This document shows, piece by piece, positions 30,610-38,616 of a stretch of DNA of 64,000 nucleotides (position 1 is its first letter; each line of letters opens with the position of its first letter). A model generated the notes under the pieces. That model was not told where the DNA came from and ran no database searches. It saw nothing but the letters and a program-made list of their open reading frames with translations. Position numbers and translations under genes: made by a program. Where the stretch lies: assembly GCF_040361275.1 (NCBI RefSeq), contig NZ_APNH01000002.1, forward strand, positions 434,001-498,000. The letters are read 5' to 3'. The DNA is from Salinisphaera sp. T31B1. Lineage in GTDB: Bacteria > Pseudomonadota > Gammaproteobacteria > Nevskiales > Salinisphaeraceae.

Positions 30610-31518
30610 CTACAGCTCTCGCCGCCAATGACTCGGCGTGACGCCTGTCATTCGTTTGAACGCAGCGGTAAAGGCTGTATGGGAGCCGTAGCCCAGCTCC
30701 TCGGCGATCGCGACAATCGGGACCTCGGCATCCCTTAGCATGTCTTTCGCGCGTTCGAGTCGGCGCTGGCGTAACCAAGCATGTGGTGGAACGCCTATGC
30801 TTTGCTTGAAAGCGCGGCAGAAATGGTACGGAGACAGGCCGGATTGTTCGGCCAACGCCTTGAGCGACACGTCCTCATCGCAGCTGGAATCCAGTCGCTC
30901 CAGAGCGGCCGTTAAGTTTCTCCGACTGAGACCGCCCGCCGCCGCGATGGGCCTTGGGGTGATGCCGACATGCGCCTTCATCACGTAGGCCAAGAGACTC
31001 GACGTGAGTTGCTGGCGAAACAGAGTGTCGACCGGTGCCGAGCTATCCAATGTCGACATGATCATTGCAAGCAGTTGGCAGGCCGTGGTGTCCGGACGAG
31101 CCGTACACAGCCGTATCTCGTCGGCGGGGGTTTGCTCGAGCTGTTCGGCTGTCTGCTCGAGTAGCGAGGGAGGCAGATAGAAGTGCATGACGTCTACCGG
31201 GCCATCAAGATCCCATCGCGAAGAAGAGCCCGCGGGGATGATGGTCAGCGTATTCGTCCGAAGCGTGGTGCGCTCAATGAGGCGTCCCGTCCGGCGTTGC
31301 ACTCTCTGCATGGAGCCAGTAGACGCAATCAGAACGTGCTCCGACATCGGTTGGATGACGTCATGAAGTGGGCCGTGAGGCCAGTGCCGGAATGATCCCT
31401 GAGAGCTGTCGCCCTCTACGACATGGCGAGATGGTGGGGTTCGGATAACGCGGGCCAGCTCGGCCATGACGGCATAGACGGAGGTTTTTGGCATCAGCGT
31501 GGACCTCATAGCTCGCAC
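30610..31518 (-). CDS. AraC-family transcriptional regulator
   Basis: A 302-residue regulator with a variable N-terminal cupin-like sensing domain and a C-terminal AraC/XylS DNA-binding domain (about 200-302). The latter has two helix-turn-helix motifs: VSLKALAEQSGLSPYHFCRAFKQSIG, and the second with the signature IAEELGYGSHTAFTAAFKRMTGVTPSHWR. The first ATG at 31518 is used here; MRSTLM and MPKTS starts a few codons later are possible. It lies between the MBL gene (same strand) and a divergent hydrolase operon, and it probably controls one or both. The effector is unknown. Confidence 0.9.
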   Translation of the reverse strand: MRAMRSTLMPKTSVYAVMAELARVIRTPPSRHVVEGDSSQGSFRHWPHGPLHDVIQPMSEHVLIASTGSMQRVQRRTGRLIERTTLRTNTLTIIPAGSSSRWDLDGPVDVMHFYLPPSLLEQTAEQLEQTPADEIRLCTARPDTTACQLLAMIMSTLDSSAPVDTLFRQQLTSSLLAYVMKAHVGITPRPIAAAGGLSRRNLTAALERLDSSCDEDVSLKALAEQSGLSPYHFCRAFKQSIGVPPHAWLRQRRLERAKDMLRDAEVPIVAIAEELGYGSHTAFTAAFKRMTGVTPSHWRREL

Positions 31519-31869
31519 GGCCTACGAGTCATAGCTTATCCCGGTCTACGCCGATTCTCACGCGAATCACGCGTCGGAAGAAGGGGCGAAACGTTCCAAA
31601 ACTCGCCCGCCCGAAATGTCCCGCGGCGCGCCGCGACCGAACCATCGATACGCCCTCCACGCGTTCTGTCCAGATCGCGTTGCGCAGCCATCGTCGAGCA
31701 TGCCCACAGTGCCGCCCAGCCTCGTCGCACCACGACGAAGGCGCCGCATGATCTCGAATTTATTCGATAGCAATGGCGTTTGAAACAGGTCAAGCGTAAT
31801 GGAGTCGCGCGTGCGTGGTTGCTCTACATTTTGCTCTCCGAACGGTAACTGCCGGATAAGAGGTCCGTC
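31519..31869. promoter_or_regulatory. Divergent regulatory region between araC-type gene and hydrolase operon
   Basis: These 351 bases hold no credible gene and should contain promoters in both directions. Two elements stand out. One is a direct repeat, CACGCG-AAT-CACGCG (31560-31574). The other is a palindrome, TCGAAT-TT-ATTCGA (31754-31767), about 100 bases before the plus-strand start. AraC-type proteins usually bind direct repeats and TetR/MarR types bind palindromes. No binding can be claimed from sequence alone. An AGAGG ribosome-binding site ends the region. Confidence 0.45.
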
Positions 31870-32907
31870 ATGAGCGATCCAGAGAGTGCGTCGAGCGACC
31901 GGGGCGGCCATCGGCCCGCTCTCCCATCGGCGTTCTCCACCACTGCGGAGCCCGGCTTTACGACGTGGGGCCGTCGCGACGTGCTCAAGCTCGGTTTCAG
32001 TGTCGTTGGACTGGCCGCGCTGCCTCCGACCCTATCCGCCTGTTCGAGTTTTTCAGCCATTCAGAAGACAACGGAGGCACATCGCATGCCGACGATACAA
32101 ACCAAGGACGAGACTGAGATCTTCTATAAGGACTGGGGTTCGGGTCAGCCGATCGTCTTCCATCACGGCTGGCCGTTGACCGCTGATGAATGGGACGGCC
32201 AGATGCTGTTCTTCCTGAATCAGGGCTATCGCGTGATCGCGCATGATCGGCGCGGCGATGGGCGCTCGACGCAGACTAGCTCCGGCAACGATATGGATAC
32301 CTACGCTGCCGATACCGCAGAACTTGCCGATATCCTCGATCTACGCGATGCAATCCATGTCGGCCATTCGACCGGTGGCGGCGTCGTCACGCGTTATGTG
32401 GCACGCCACGGCAAAGACCGGGTGGCCAAGGCGGTTCTGATCGGCGCCGTTCCACCGGTCATGCTCAAGACCGCGAACAATCCGGGCGGGCTGCCGCTCG
32501 AAGTCTTCGACGATTTCCGGGCCCAGCTCGTCAATAATCGTGCGGCGTTCTACTGGGATGTGCCCATCCCTTTCTACGGCTTCAACCGCGAAGGCACGGC
32601 CGTTTCCGAACCCATCCGCATCAACTGGTGGCGCCAGGGCATGATGGGCGGCGCCAAGGCGCAATACGACTGTATCAAGGCCTTCTCGGAGACCGATTTC
32701 ACGGATGATCTCAAGTCGATCGACGTGCCCGTGCTGGTCATGCACGGCAAGGACGACCAGATCGTGCCGGTCGAGGATTCAGCATTGCTATCGGCCGAGC
32801 TGCTGAAGAACAGCACGCTGAAGGTCTACGACGGCTTCCCGCACGGCATGTGCGTCACCCACGCCGATGTCATCAACCGCGACCTGCTGGCTTTCATCAA
32901 ATCCTGA
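31870..32907 (+). CDS. Alpha/beta hydrolase (non-heme chloroperoxidase family) with Tat-lipoprotein leader
   Basis: From residue 73 the protein reads as a cofactor-free chloroperoxidase/esterase ([26 protein letters not shown]). It has nucleophile Ser167 (GHSTGGG), an acid at Asp295 or Asp296, and His325. Such enzymes act as esterases and can make peracids. The first 72 residues carry a twin-arginine motif (GRRDVLKLG), a hydrophobic stretch and a lipobox-like LSAC, as in Tat-exported lipoproteins. Both ATGs, at 31870 and 32086, have good ribosome-binding sites, so a long membrane-anchored and a short cytosolic form may be made. It heads a three-gene plus-strand set divergent from the AraC-type regulator. 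Confidence 0.87.
   Translation: MSDPESASSDRGGHRPALPSAFSTTAEPGFTTWGRRDVLKLGFSVVGLAALPPTLSACSSFSAIQKTTEAHRMPTIQTKDETEIFYKDWGSGQPIVFHHGWPLTADEWDGQMLFFLNQGYRVIAHDRRGDGRSTQTSSGNDMDTYAADTAELADILDLRDAIHVGHSTGGGVVTRYVARHGKDRVAKAVLIGAVPPVMLKTANNPGGLPLEVFDDFRAQLVNNRAAFYWDVPIPFYGFNREGTAVSEPIRINWWRQGMMGGAKAQYDCIKAFSETDFTDDLKSIDVPVLVMHGKDDQIVPVEDSALLSAELLKNSTLKVYDGFPHGMCVTHADVINRDLLAFIKS
32073..32088 (+). promoter_or_regulatory. Internal ribosome-binding site and second start in the hydrolase gene
   Basis: GGAGG at 32073-32077 stands eight bases before an in-frame ATG at 32086. Starting there gives the canonical N-terminus of the chloroperoxidase family without the Tat-lipoprotein leader. The upstream start at 31870 also has an AGAGG site seven bases away. 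Confidence 0.6.
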
Positions 32908-32990
32908 AGCCCCGCCGCACGCGGTTCAGATTCTAGTTACGGCATGAACGGCATCAGGCCATTCCTCCGTACCCACCCAGGAAAACAGTC

Positions 32991-34199
32991 ATGACTCAAA
33001 AGATTTTAATCGCCGGCGCCGGTTTCGCCGGCCTTTGGGCTGCCATTTCCGCGGCGCGCGCCGTCGCGGTAGCCGGTAAGGAAGGCGAGGTCGAGGTGAC
33101 AATGGTATCGCCTGAGCCACGGGTCACCATCCGTCCGCGCCTCTATGAATCGTTACTCGACAACATGGATCCGGATATTGGGCCTTTGCTCAAGGTCGTG
33201 GGCGTGAATTTCCTGGCCGGTTGGGTCGAGACCATCGATGCTGACAAAAAGGAGATCGTCGTCGCAACGATGGCAGGCGATCGCGCCACCCTCTCTTACG
33301 ACAGCTTTGTCCTCGCCGCCGGTAGCCGACTATTCCTGCCGAATATTCCAGGGCTTGCCGATCACTATTTCGAGGTCAACACGCTCGACAAGGCGCAGGC
33401 ATTGGATATTCACCTCCAAGCACTGGCAGCCCGGCCCGACACGCGCGCACGCAATACGGTAATCGTCGCCGGTGGCGGCCTAACCGGCCTGGAAACGGCC
33501 ACCGAGATGCCGACCCGCCTGCGCGCCGCGCTCGGTGACAACGCCGATATCCGAGTAGTCATCGTCGATACCGCCGATGTTATCGGCGCCGGTATGGGCT
33601 CGGAATCAGCTGCGCTTATCGCGACGGCACTGGGCGAATGTGGTGTCGAGCCCCGAGCCGGAGTACGCGTCACCGCGGTCGACGGCGACGGCGTCACCCT
33701 ATCCAGCGGCGAACGCATCGAAGCCAATACGGTGGTGTGGGCTGCGGGCATGCGAGCGAGTGCGCTTACCGCGCAGATACCCGGCGAACACGACGGGTTA
33801 GGGCGGGTGGTCGGCGATCAATATCTTCGGGCGCCGATGGCGGAGGGAATCTTCGTGACTGGCGATACGGTCAAGGCCGCCACGGATGACCGAGGCAACT
33901 ACAACGTCATGTCGTGCCAGCACGCCATGAGCCTCGGGCGCGTTGCCGGGCACAACGCCGCGGCCGAGCTCGTCGGTCTCCCGCTGCATCCCTACAGTCA
34001 GCCGAAATACGTCACCTGCCTCGACCTCGGCCCGTGGGGCGCGATCTACACAGAGGGCTGGGATCGCCAGATTCATTTCATCCGCGACGAGGCCAAGAAG
34101 ATCAAGCAAGAGATCAATACGGTCTGGATCTATCCGCCCGCGCCGGATCGAGATGCGGTATTCGCCATCGCCAATCCGGACTTCGTGGTCGTGCCCTGA
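32991..34199 (+). CDS. NAD(P)/FAD-dependent oxidoreductase, NDH-2-like
   Basis: A 402-residue two-dinucleotide-binding flavoprotein. The FAD site is at the N-terminus (ILIAGAGFAGLWAA) and the NAD(P) site near residue 160 (VIVAGGGLTGLETA). A late FVTGDTVKA motif binds FAD. This matches type II NADH dehydrogenase-like and related oxidoreductases. A C-terminal membrane-anchoring helix is not obvious, so true respiratory NDH-2 function is uncertain. It follows the hydrolase by 83 bases with an AGGAAA ribosome-binding site and precedes a dehydrogenase. It may reduce a quinone or quinone-like product of the pathway, which is inference. Confidence 0.85.
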   Translation: MTQKILIAGAGFAGLWAAISAARAVAVAGKEGEVEVTMVSPEPRVTIRPRLYESLLDNMDPDIGPLLKVVGVNFLAGWVETIDADKKEIVVATMAGDRATLSYDSFVLAAGSRLFLPNIPGLADHYFEVNTLDKAQALDIHLQALAARPDTRARNTVIVAGGGLTGLETATEMPTRLRAALGDNADIRVVIVDTADVIGAGMGSESAALIATALGECGVEPRAGVRVTAVDGDGVTLSSGERIEANTVVWAAGMRASALTAQIPGEHDGLGRVVGDQYLRAPMAEGIFVTGDTVKAATDDRGNYNVMSCQHAMSLGRVAGHNAAAELVGLPLHPYSQPKYVTCLDLGPWGAIYTEGWDRQIHFIRDEAKKIKQEINTVWIYPPAPDRDAVFAIANPDFVVVP

Positions 34200-34254
34200 G
34201 CGAGCCGGGCATCGCTCTCACTGACAGTCTCCAATACTTAAACAGGTCATTACG

Positions 34255-35004
34255 ATGACGGATTTTCACGGCAAGGTTGCCTTGGTTACTGGCGGCAGCA
34301 GCGGCATCGGTCTAGCGGCGGCGAGGGCCTTTTCGCTCGCCGGGGCCCGCGTGGTGATTACGGGTCGCCGACAACAGGCGATAGATGAGGCCATCGAGAC
34401 GTTGGGCGAGAACGCTGTCGGCGTTTCGGGCGATATTGCGGATCTGGCACACCATGATGCCCTCATGGCGCTCATCGAAAAACGGTTTGGCAGTCTTGAC
34501 ATCTATATGGCGAACGCCGGTATGAACCATATCGAGGACACCTCCGAGGTGACGGCCGACAGTTACGACGTCCAGTTCGGCGCGAACACGCGCGGTGTTT
34601 TCTTCGGGGTACAGAAGGCGCTACCGCTTCTGAGCAACGGGGGCACCATCATTCTTACCAGCTCAATCGCCAGCGAGAAAGTGCTAGCCGGGCATGCGGT
34701 ATACGCCGGGACGAAGGCCGCAATCAATGCCTTCGCCCGCAACTGGGCCATCGAACTCAAGGACCGCGAAATACGCGTCAACGTACTGAGCCCCGGCCCC
34801 GTTGATACCGCGATTCTAGCAAAACTAGGCATCCCGTATGAGCAACGCCCGGCGTTCGAAAGATCAATGGCCGAAGCAATTCCGTTGGGCCGAATGGGAG
34901 AAGCGAATGAACTAGCCCAAGCTGCATTATTTCTGGCGTCCGACGCGGCCAGTTTTGTGAATGGTGTCAACTTGCGTGTGGACGGCGGGATGACACTGCT
35001 GTGA
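34255..35004 (+). CDS. Short-chain dehydrogenase/reductase (SDR)
   Basis: A 249-residue classical SDR. It has the cofactor motif TGGSSGIG (residues 12-19), NAG near 87-89, catalytic Ser136 or Ser137, and Tyr150 with Lys154 (YAGTK). GRR after the second strand would suit NADP(H). The C-terminal NGVNLRVDGGMTLL is standard. It lies 55 bases after the flavoprotein gene and is probably co-transcribed. The substrate is unknown, and close relatives are often annotated as glucose or 3-oxoacyl reductases without proof. Confidence 0.9.
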   Translation: MTDFHGKVALVTGGSSGIGLAAARAFSLAGARVVITGRRQQAIDEAIETLGENAVGVSGDIADLAHHDALMALIEKRFGSLDIYMANAGMNHIEDTSEVTADSYDVQFGANTRGVFFGVQKALPLLSNGGTIILTSSIASEKVLAGHAVYAGTKAAINAFARNWAIELKDREIRVNVLSPGPVDTAILAKLGIPYEQRPAFERSMAEAIPLGRMGEANELAQAALFLASDAASFVNGVNLRVDGGMTLL

Positions 35005-35084
35005 TGACTCCAAGACTTCGGTTTTGGGTTATTTAGGTCCAGCGCCAGACTTCGGCCTCCAGGAACGCGACGATCGGTATCGGT

Positions 35085-35741
35085 ATGATGTTGAAATCGC
35101 GGCTAGCGCTCATAGGCTTGATATTTTTACCCTTTCAAAAAATCGTGGCGGCGATGAACCCATTAAGCCGGTGGGGATTCGCGCCCTATGAAGCGGTTGA
35201 GCACTTCAAATCGTGGGTCTTGTCGATCCTGACGAGGGTTGTGTGGCGGCGTCTACTCCGATCCCGACGGTATATTCTTCTACACGGTTTCGAAGTGAAC
35301 ACCGAAGACGAGACCCGTCATGTGGGGCTGGTAATCGTGTGCACACGGGGGATCTTTGTGGTCGACCAATGGGGCGTCCCCGATGCTAGGGGGAACGGGT
35401 GTGGAAAATTCCCAGGATGCTGTCCCCACGAGCCAATTTACGGATACCAGTCTTTCGACAATGGCGCTGAAAACGCTCGTCTTGTAGCACAAGTATTAGA
35501 GGACGAGGGTTTGCTCGCCAGTTCGGTAGTCATGCGCTGCGAATATTGCGGTCGGACAGCTCAACGGCCCTCGAATATCGATTCGAGCTGGAGATTGATT
35601 CGATATATTCGAAGCTTCAAGGTTCACGTCTATACAAACCGACACGTTGAGAGCATAGCGTCCTACCTGATCCAAAAATATACGGTGGACAGCCATACAA
35701 GCGCCGCCTATAAGCCCAGAACGGCTATTAATAGCCTGTGA
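35085..35741 (+). CDS. Orphan protein with weak NERD-like region
   Basis: A 218-residue protein from an AT-richer stretch with codon use unlike its neighbours. It has an N-terminal hydrophobic segment (LALIGLIFLPF) followed by basic residues, so membrane anchoring is possible. The middle part (HGFEV, then GLVIVCTRGIFVVDQWG, then NGAENARLVAQVLEDEG) follows the strand-helix pattern of nuclease-related NERD domains. The usual Asp and Glu-x-Lys catalytic residues are not in place. A cysteine-rich insert (GCGKFPGCC) and a CEYC pair could bind metal. I do not recognise a family with confidence. It may be a degraded or diverged defence-type gene. Confidence 0.6.
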   Translation: MMLKSRLALIGLIFLPFQKIVAAMNPLSRWGFAPYEAVEHFKSWVLSILTRVVWRRLLRSRRYILLHGFEVNTEDETRHVGLVIVCTRGIFVVDQWGVPDARGNGCGKFPGCCPHEPIYGYQSFDNGAENARLVAQVLEDEGLLASSVVMRCEYCGRTAQRPSNIDSSWRLIRYIRSFKVHVYTNRHVESIASYLIQKYTVDSHTSAAYKPRTAINSL

Positions 35742-35825
35742 GGCTCACACGCATCGAATGGTGGCTTTGGGTCGATAGCGGCCCGATTCGCAGAGGCGAT
35801 TGCTACGAAGACCGTAGCCGACGCG

Positions 35826-36590
35826 CTACGCGAGCTTCGGCGATACGGCGACCAGCAAGCGTTCGATATCGGCCATGCCCTGCGCGAGCGTAGCCTCGAT
35901 TTCGGCATGGATCGCGGCCCCGCCGCTGCGCCCGGCGGCCTTATTGACCACGACTGCGCAGCAGGCGTAGTCGAGGCCGGCTTCGCGCGCGAGCGCGGCT
36001 TCGGGCATGCCGGTCATGCCGACGATGTCGCAACCGTCGCGGGCCATGCGGTCGATTTCAGCAGCGGTTTCCAGGCGCGGGCCCTGGGTGACGCCGTGTA
36101 CGCCGCCGGCGGCCGGATCCAGGTCGAGCCCGGTTGCGGCATCCACCAACGCTTTCGACAGCACGGGATCGTAGGGCTCGGTGAAGTCGATATGATCGAG
36201 CAGCCCGCCCTCGGGATCGTCGTAGAAGCTGTGTGCCCGGCCCCAGCTGTAGTCGATGATCTGATCGGGAATGACGATACGCCCGGCGCGCATGGCGTCG
36301 GTGATGCCGCCGACCGCGGCGATGGCGATCACCTGCTTACAGCCGGCATCGGCGAGCGCCTGGATATTGGCGCGGTAGTTGATGCGATGCGGGGCGAGTT
36401 TGTGACCGGGGCCGTGGCGCATGACGAAGCACACGGCGCGGCCGGCGAGATGGCCGCGTACCAGCGGCCCCGAGGGCGCGCCCCAGGGTGTCTTGATATC
36501 GGTGCGCGATTCGGCGGCCTCGAGCTCGGCCAGGTCCGCAAGCGCGGTGCCGCCGATGATGCCAATGGGCGCAGTCTCGGTTTCGCTCAT
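35826..36590 (-). CDS. mtnP: S-methyl-5'-thioinosine phosphorylase
   Basis: A 254-residue nucleoside phosphorylase of the MTAP/PNP trimeric family. It cleaves methylthio-nucleosides left over from polyamine synthesis. GIIGGTAL opens the protein; RHGPGHKLAPHRINYRANI and MTGMPEAALARE are visible. The MTGMPEA form is, from memory, that of the Pseudomonas enzyme specific for methylthioinosine, as opposed to MTTVPE-like forms in adenosine-specific enzymes. It is downstream of hpt, which could reuse the released hypoxanthine. That pairing supports the inosine-specific reading. Confidence 0.88.
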   Translation of the reverse strand: MSETETAPIGIIGGTALADLAELEAAESRTDIKTPWGAPSGPLVRGHLAGRAVCFVMRHGPGHKLAPHRINYRANIQALADAGCKQVIAIAAVGGITDAMRAGRIVIPDQIIDYSWGRAHSFYDDPEGGLLDHIDFTEPYDPVLSKALVDAATGLDLDPAAGGVHGVTQGPRLETAAEIDRMARDGCDIVGMTGMPEAALAREAGLDYACCAVVVNKAAGRSGGAAIHAEIEATLAQGMADIERLLVAVSPKLA

Positions 36591-36671
36591 GTGCGACTCG
36601 TTCGGTAGAGGACGGGCGGCGCGCGGTGTCGCCGCTTTCGGTCAGTCACGCCAAGACAATCTGCCGAGCGG

Positions 36672-37259
36672 CTAGCCGCCGTGCTTGGGGTGTTGATCGC
36701 CGTCGACGGCATATACCGCGGGCAACTGGCGGAAATAGCCCTTGTAGTCCATGCCGGCGCCGAACACGTAGCGGTCCTCGATCTCGGCACCGACGATATC
36801 GGCATGCACGCCGGGCGTGCAGCGGTCGTGGTTCTTGCGCAGCAGCATGGCCGTGGTCACCGAGGCCGCACCCTGGGCCTGGATCGCGTTGATGATGGCT
36901 TCCAGCGTATGCCCTTCGTCGAGAATGTCATCGATAATGCAGACATGGCGACCGTCCAGCCGCAGGCCGGGGCTGACTTTCCAGACCAGTTCGCCGCCAC
37001 TGGTTTCACCGCGATAGCGGGTGGCGTGCAGGTAGTCCAGCTCGAAGGCGAAATCCAGCCGCTTGGTGATCTCGGCGGTCGGGTGCATGCCACCGAACAT
37101 CACGCACATCATGATCGGCGCCTTATCGGCCAGCTGTGCGGTGATCTGCTCGGCCATGCGGTCGTAGCAAGCGTCGAGCGCGGCTGCGTCGATCACACAA
37201 TCGGCGGCCGCGCGTACCGCGCGTGCCTCGTCATAACGTTCGGAATCAAAACCGCTCAT
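36672..37259 (-). CDS. hpt: Hypoxanthine-guanine phosphoribosyltransferase
   Basis: A 195-residue purine salvage enzyme that makes IMP or GMP from base and PRPP. The PRPP loop IIDDILDEGHT is near residue 109, and a conserved Lys-x-Asp-type purine region follows later. It overlaps the upstream mechanosensitive channel gene (ATGA at 37259-37256) and precedes mtnP. Hypoxanthine freed by methylthioinosine phosphorylase can be recaptured here. Confidence 0.93.
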   Translation of the reverse strand: MSGFDSERYDEARAVRAAADCVIDAAALDACYDRMAEQITAQLADKAPIMMCVMFGGMHPTAEITKRLDFAFELDYLHATRYRGETSGGELVWKVSPGLRLDGRHVCIIDDILDEGHTLEAIINAIQAQGAASVTTAMLLRKNHDRCTPGVHADIVGAEIEDRYVFGAGMDYKGYFRQLPAVYAVDGDQHPKHGG

Positions 37260-38506
37260 GCTTCGCCTTCTTCGCTTGGGCTGTCCGGGCCCTGGGTGTG
37301 TTCGGCGCGGCGCGCTTCGCGTGCGACCGCCTGTGTGCGCTCGGATTGTACCTTCTCGGCGTCGATTTCCTCTTGCTCATCCTCGTCGCCGGCCGAAGCA
37401 CGTGCGATGAGCAGTTCGCCCGGCACGTGCAGAGTGGTCGTCGGATACGCGATCGCGGCATCGTGCTCGCGCACGATATCCTGCGCGCGCTGCAGAACAC
37501 TCTGCTTGATCGCCAGGAATTCTGCCCAGTCGGTTGTGTAGGTATAGCAGTAGATCAGCAGGTGGATCGCGCTGTCGCCGAGGCTGTCGATATAAGTGAG
37601 GATGACCTGATCGCTGTCGATGGCGTCGTCGTCATCGAGCATCTTGCGTACGGCTTCGACGATATCCGGGATGGCCGCTGCGTCGTCGTAGCGCAACCCG
37701 ACCGTCTCCATGATGCGACGATGGGTCATGCGCGACGGATTCTCCAGGGCAACGTTGGAGAACACGGCGTTGGGCACGTACAGCGGGCGCATGTCGAAGC
37801 GCCGTACCGTGGTCGCACGCCACCCGATCGCCTCCACCACGCCTTCGATATCGCGGTCGGGCGAACGTATCCAGTCGCCCACCGAAAACGGCCGGTTCAG
37901 GTAGACGGTCAGGCCACCGAAGATATTGGCCAGCACGTCACGGGCGGCGAAACCCACCGCGATGCCGCCGACCCCGGAAAACGCCAGCAGCGCCGAGGGT
38001 GAAACACCGAAGACCTGCATGATCATCAGCCCGGCCGTGATCAGCACCGAAATACGCAGCAGCTTGCCGATCGCATCGGCCGTGGTGGTATCGATCGCGT
38101 TGTCGCGACCGGCCGCGCGGGCGAGCAGATTCGCGCCGACCGAGCGAATCAGCCGGAACAGGAACCATACGAACAAGGCCACCAGTACGACGCCGCGGAC
38201 ACGACCGACATACTCGAGCCAGAACCAGCCGTCCTCGGGCTGGCCAATGCGCAGGGCCAGCGACAGACCGATCACCCAGATCACGCCCTGCAGCGGACCG
38301 TTGACGCTGTAGTAGATTGCGTCGTCCCAGACGTTGTCGCTGCGACGTGCGTGTCGGCCAATCCAGGACAGCAGTACACGCGTGACGAGATCGATCAGCC
38401 CCGTGACGAAGACGATGCTGAAGATATCGACCGCCACGCCCCACTCCGCCTCCAGGCCCTTGTAGAACGCGAGTGCCTGGTCGAAGACCGTGCCGAGTGT
38501 ATTCAC
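37256..38506 (-). CDS. MscS-family mechanosensitive ion channel
   Basis: A 416-residue inner-membrane channel with about four helices in the first 180 residues. The pore helix/beta-domain signature GVGGIAVGFAARDVLANIFGG and then RPFSVGDWI follow. A C-terminal cytoplasmic domain and a charged tail rich in Glu, Arg and Ala complete it. It gates under membrane tension to release solutes during hypo-osmotic shock. It is longer than E. coli MscS (286) owing to extra N-terminal helices and the tail, resembling YbdG/YnaI-like members. Its stop overlaps the hpt start. Confidence 0.9.
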   Translation of the reverse strand: MNTLGTVFDQALAFYKGLEAEWGVAVDIFSIVFVTGLIDLVTRVLLSWIGRHARRSDNVWDDAIYYSVNGPLQGVIWVIGLSLALRIGQPEDGWFWLEYVGRVRGVVLVALFVWFLFRLIRSVGANLLARAAGRDNAIDTTTADAIGKLLRISVLITAGLMIMQVFGVSPSALLAFSGVGGIAVGFAARDVLANIFGGLTVYLNRPFSVGDWIRSPDRDIEGVVEAIGWRATTVRRFDMRPLYVPNAVFSNVALENPSRMTHRRIMETVGLRYDDAAAIPDIVEAVRKMLDDDDAIDSDQVILTYIDSLGDSAIHLLIYCYTYTTDWAEFLAIKQSVLQRAQDIVREHDAAIAYPTTTLHVPGELLIARASAGDEDEQEEIDAEKVQSERTQAVAREARRAEHTQGPDSPSEEGEA

Positions 38507-38616
38507 ACGCCTCCTTGGAACGGGGCCGGCCCGTACCGGCTTATAAGCTCGTCTGCCATGGTCATCTGACTACCCTGATCGATGGCAACCCCGGCCGTCG
38601 TACGCCGCTTCTCGGC

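Noticed and set aside
28875-35825. Mobile element or prophage
   Set aside because: No transposase, integrase, phage structural gene, terminal repeat or tRNA target was found, so only a composition and synteny argument for insertion remains.
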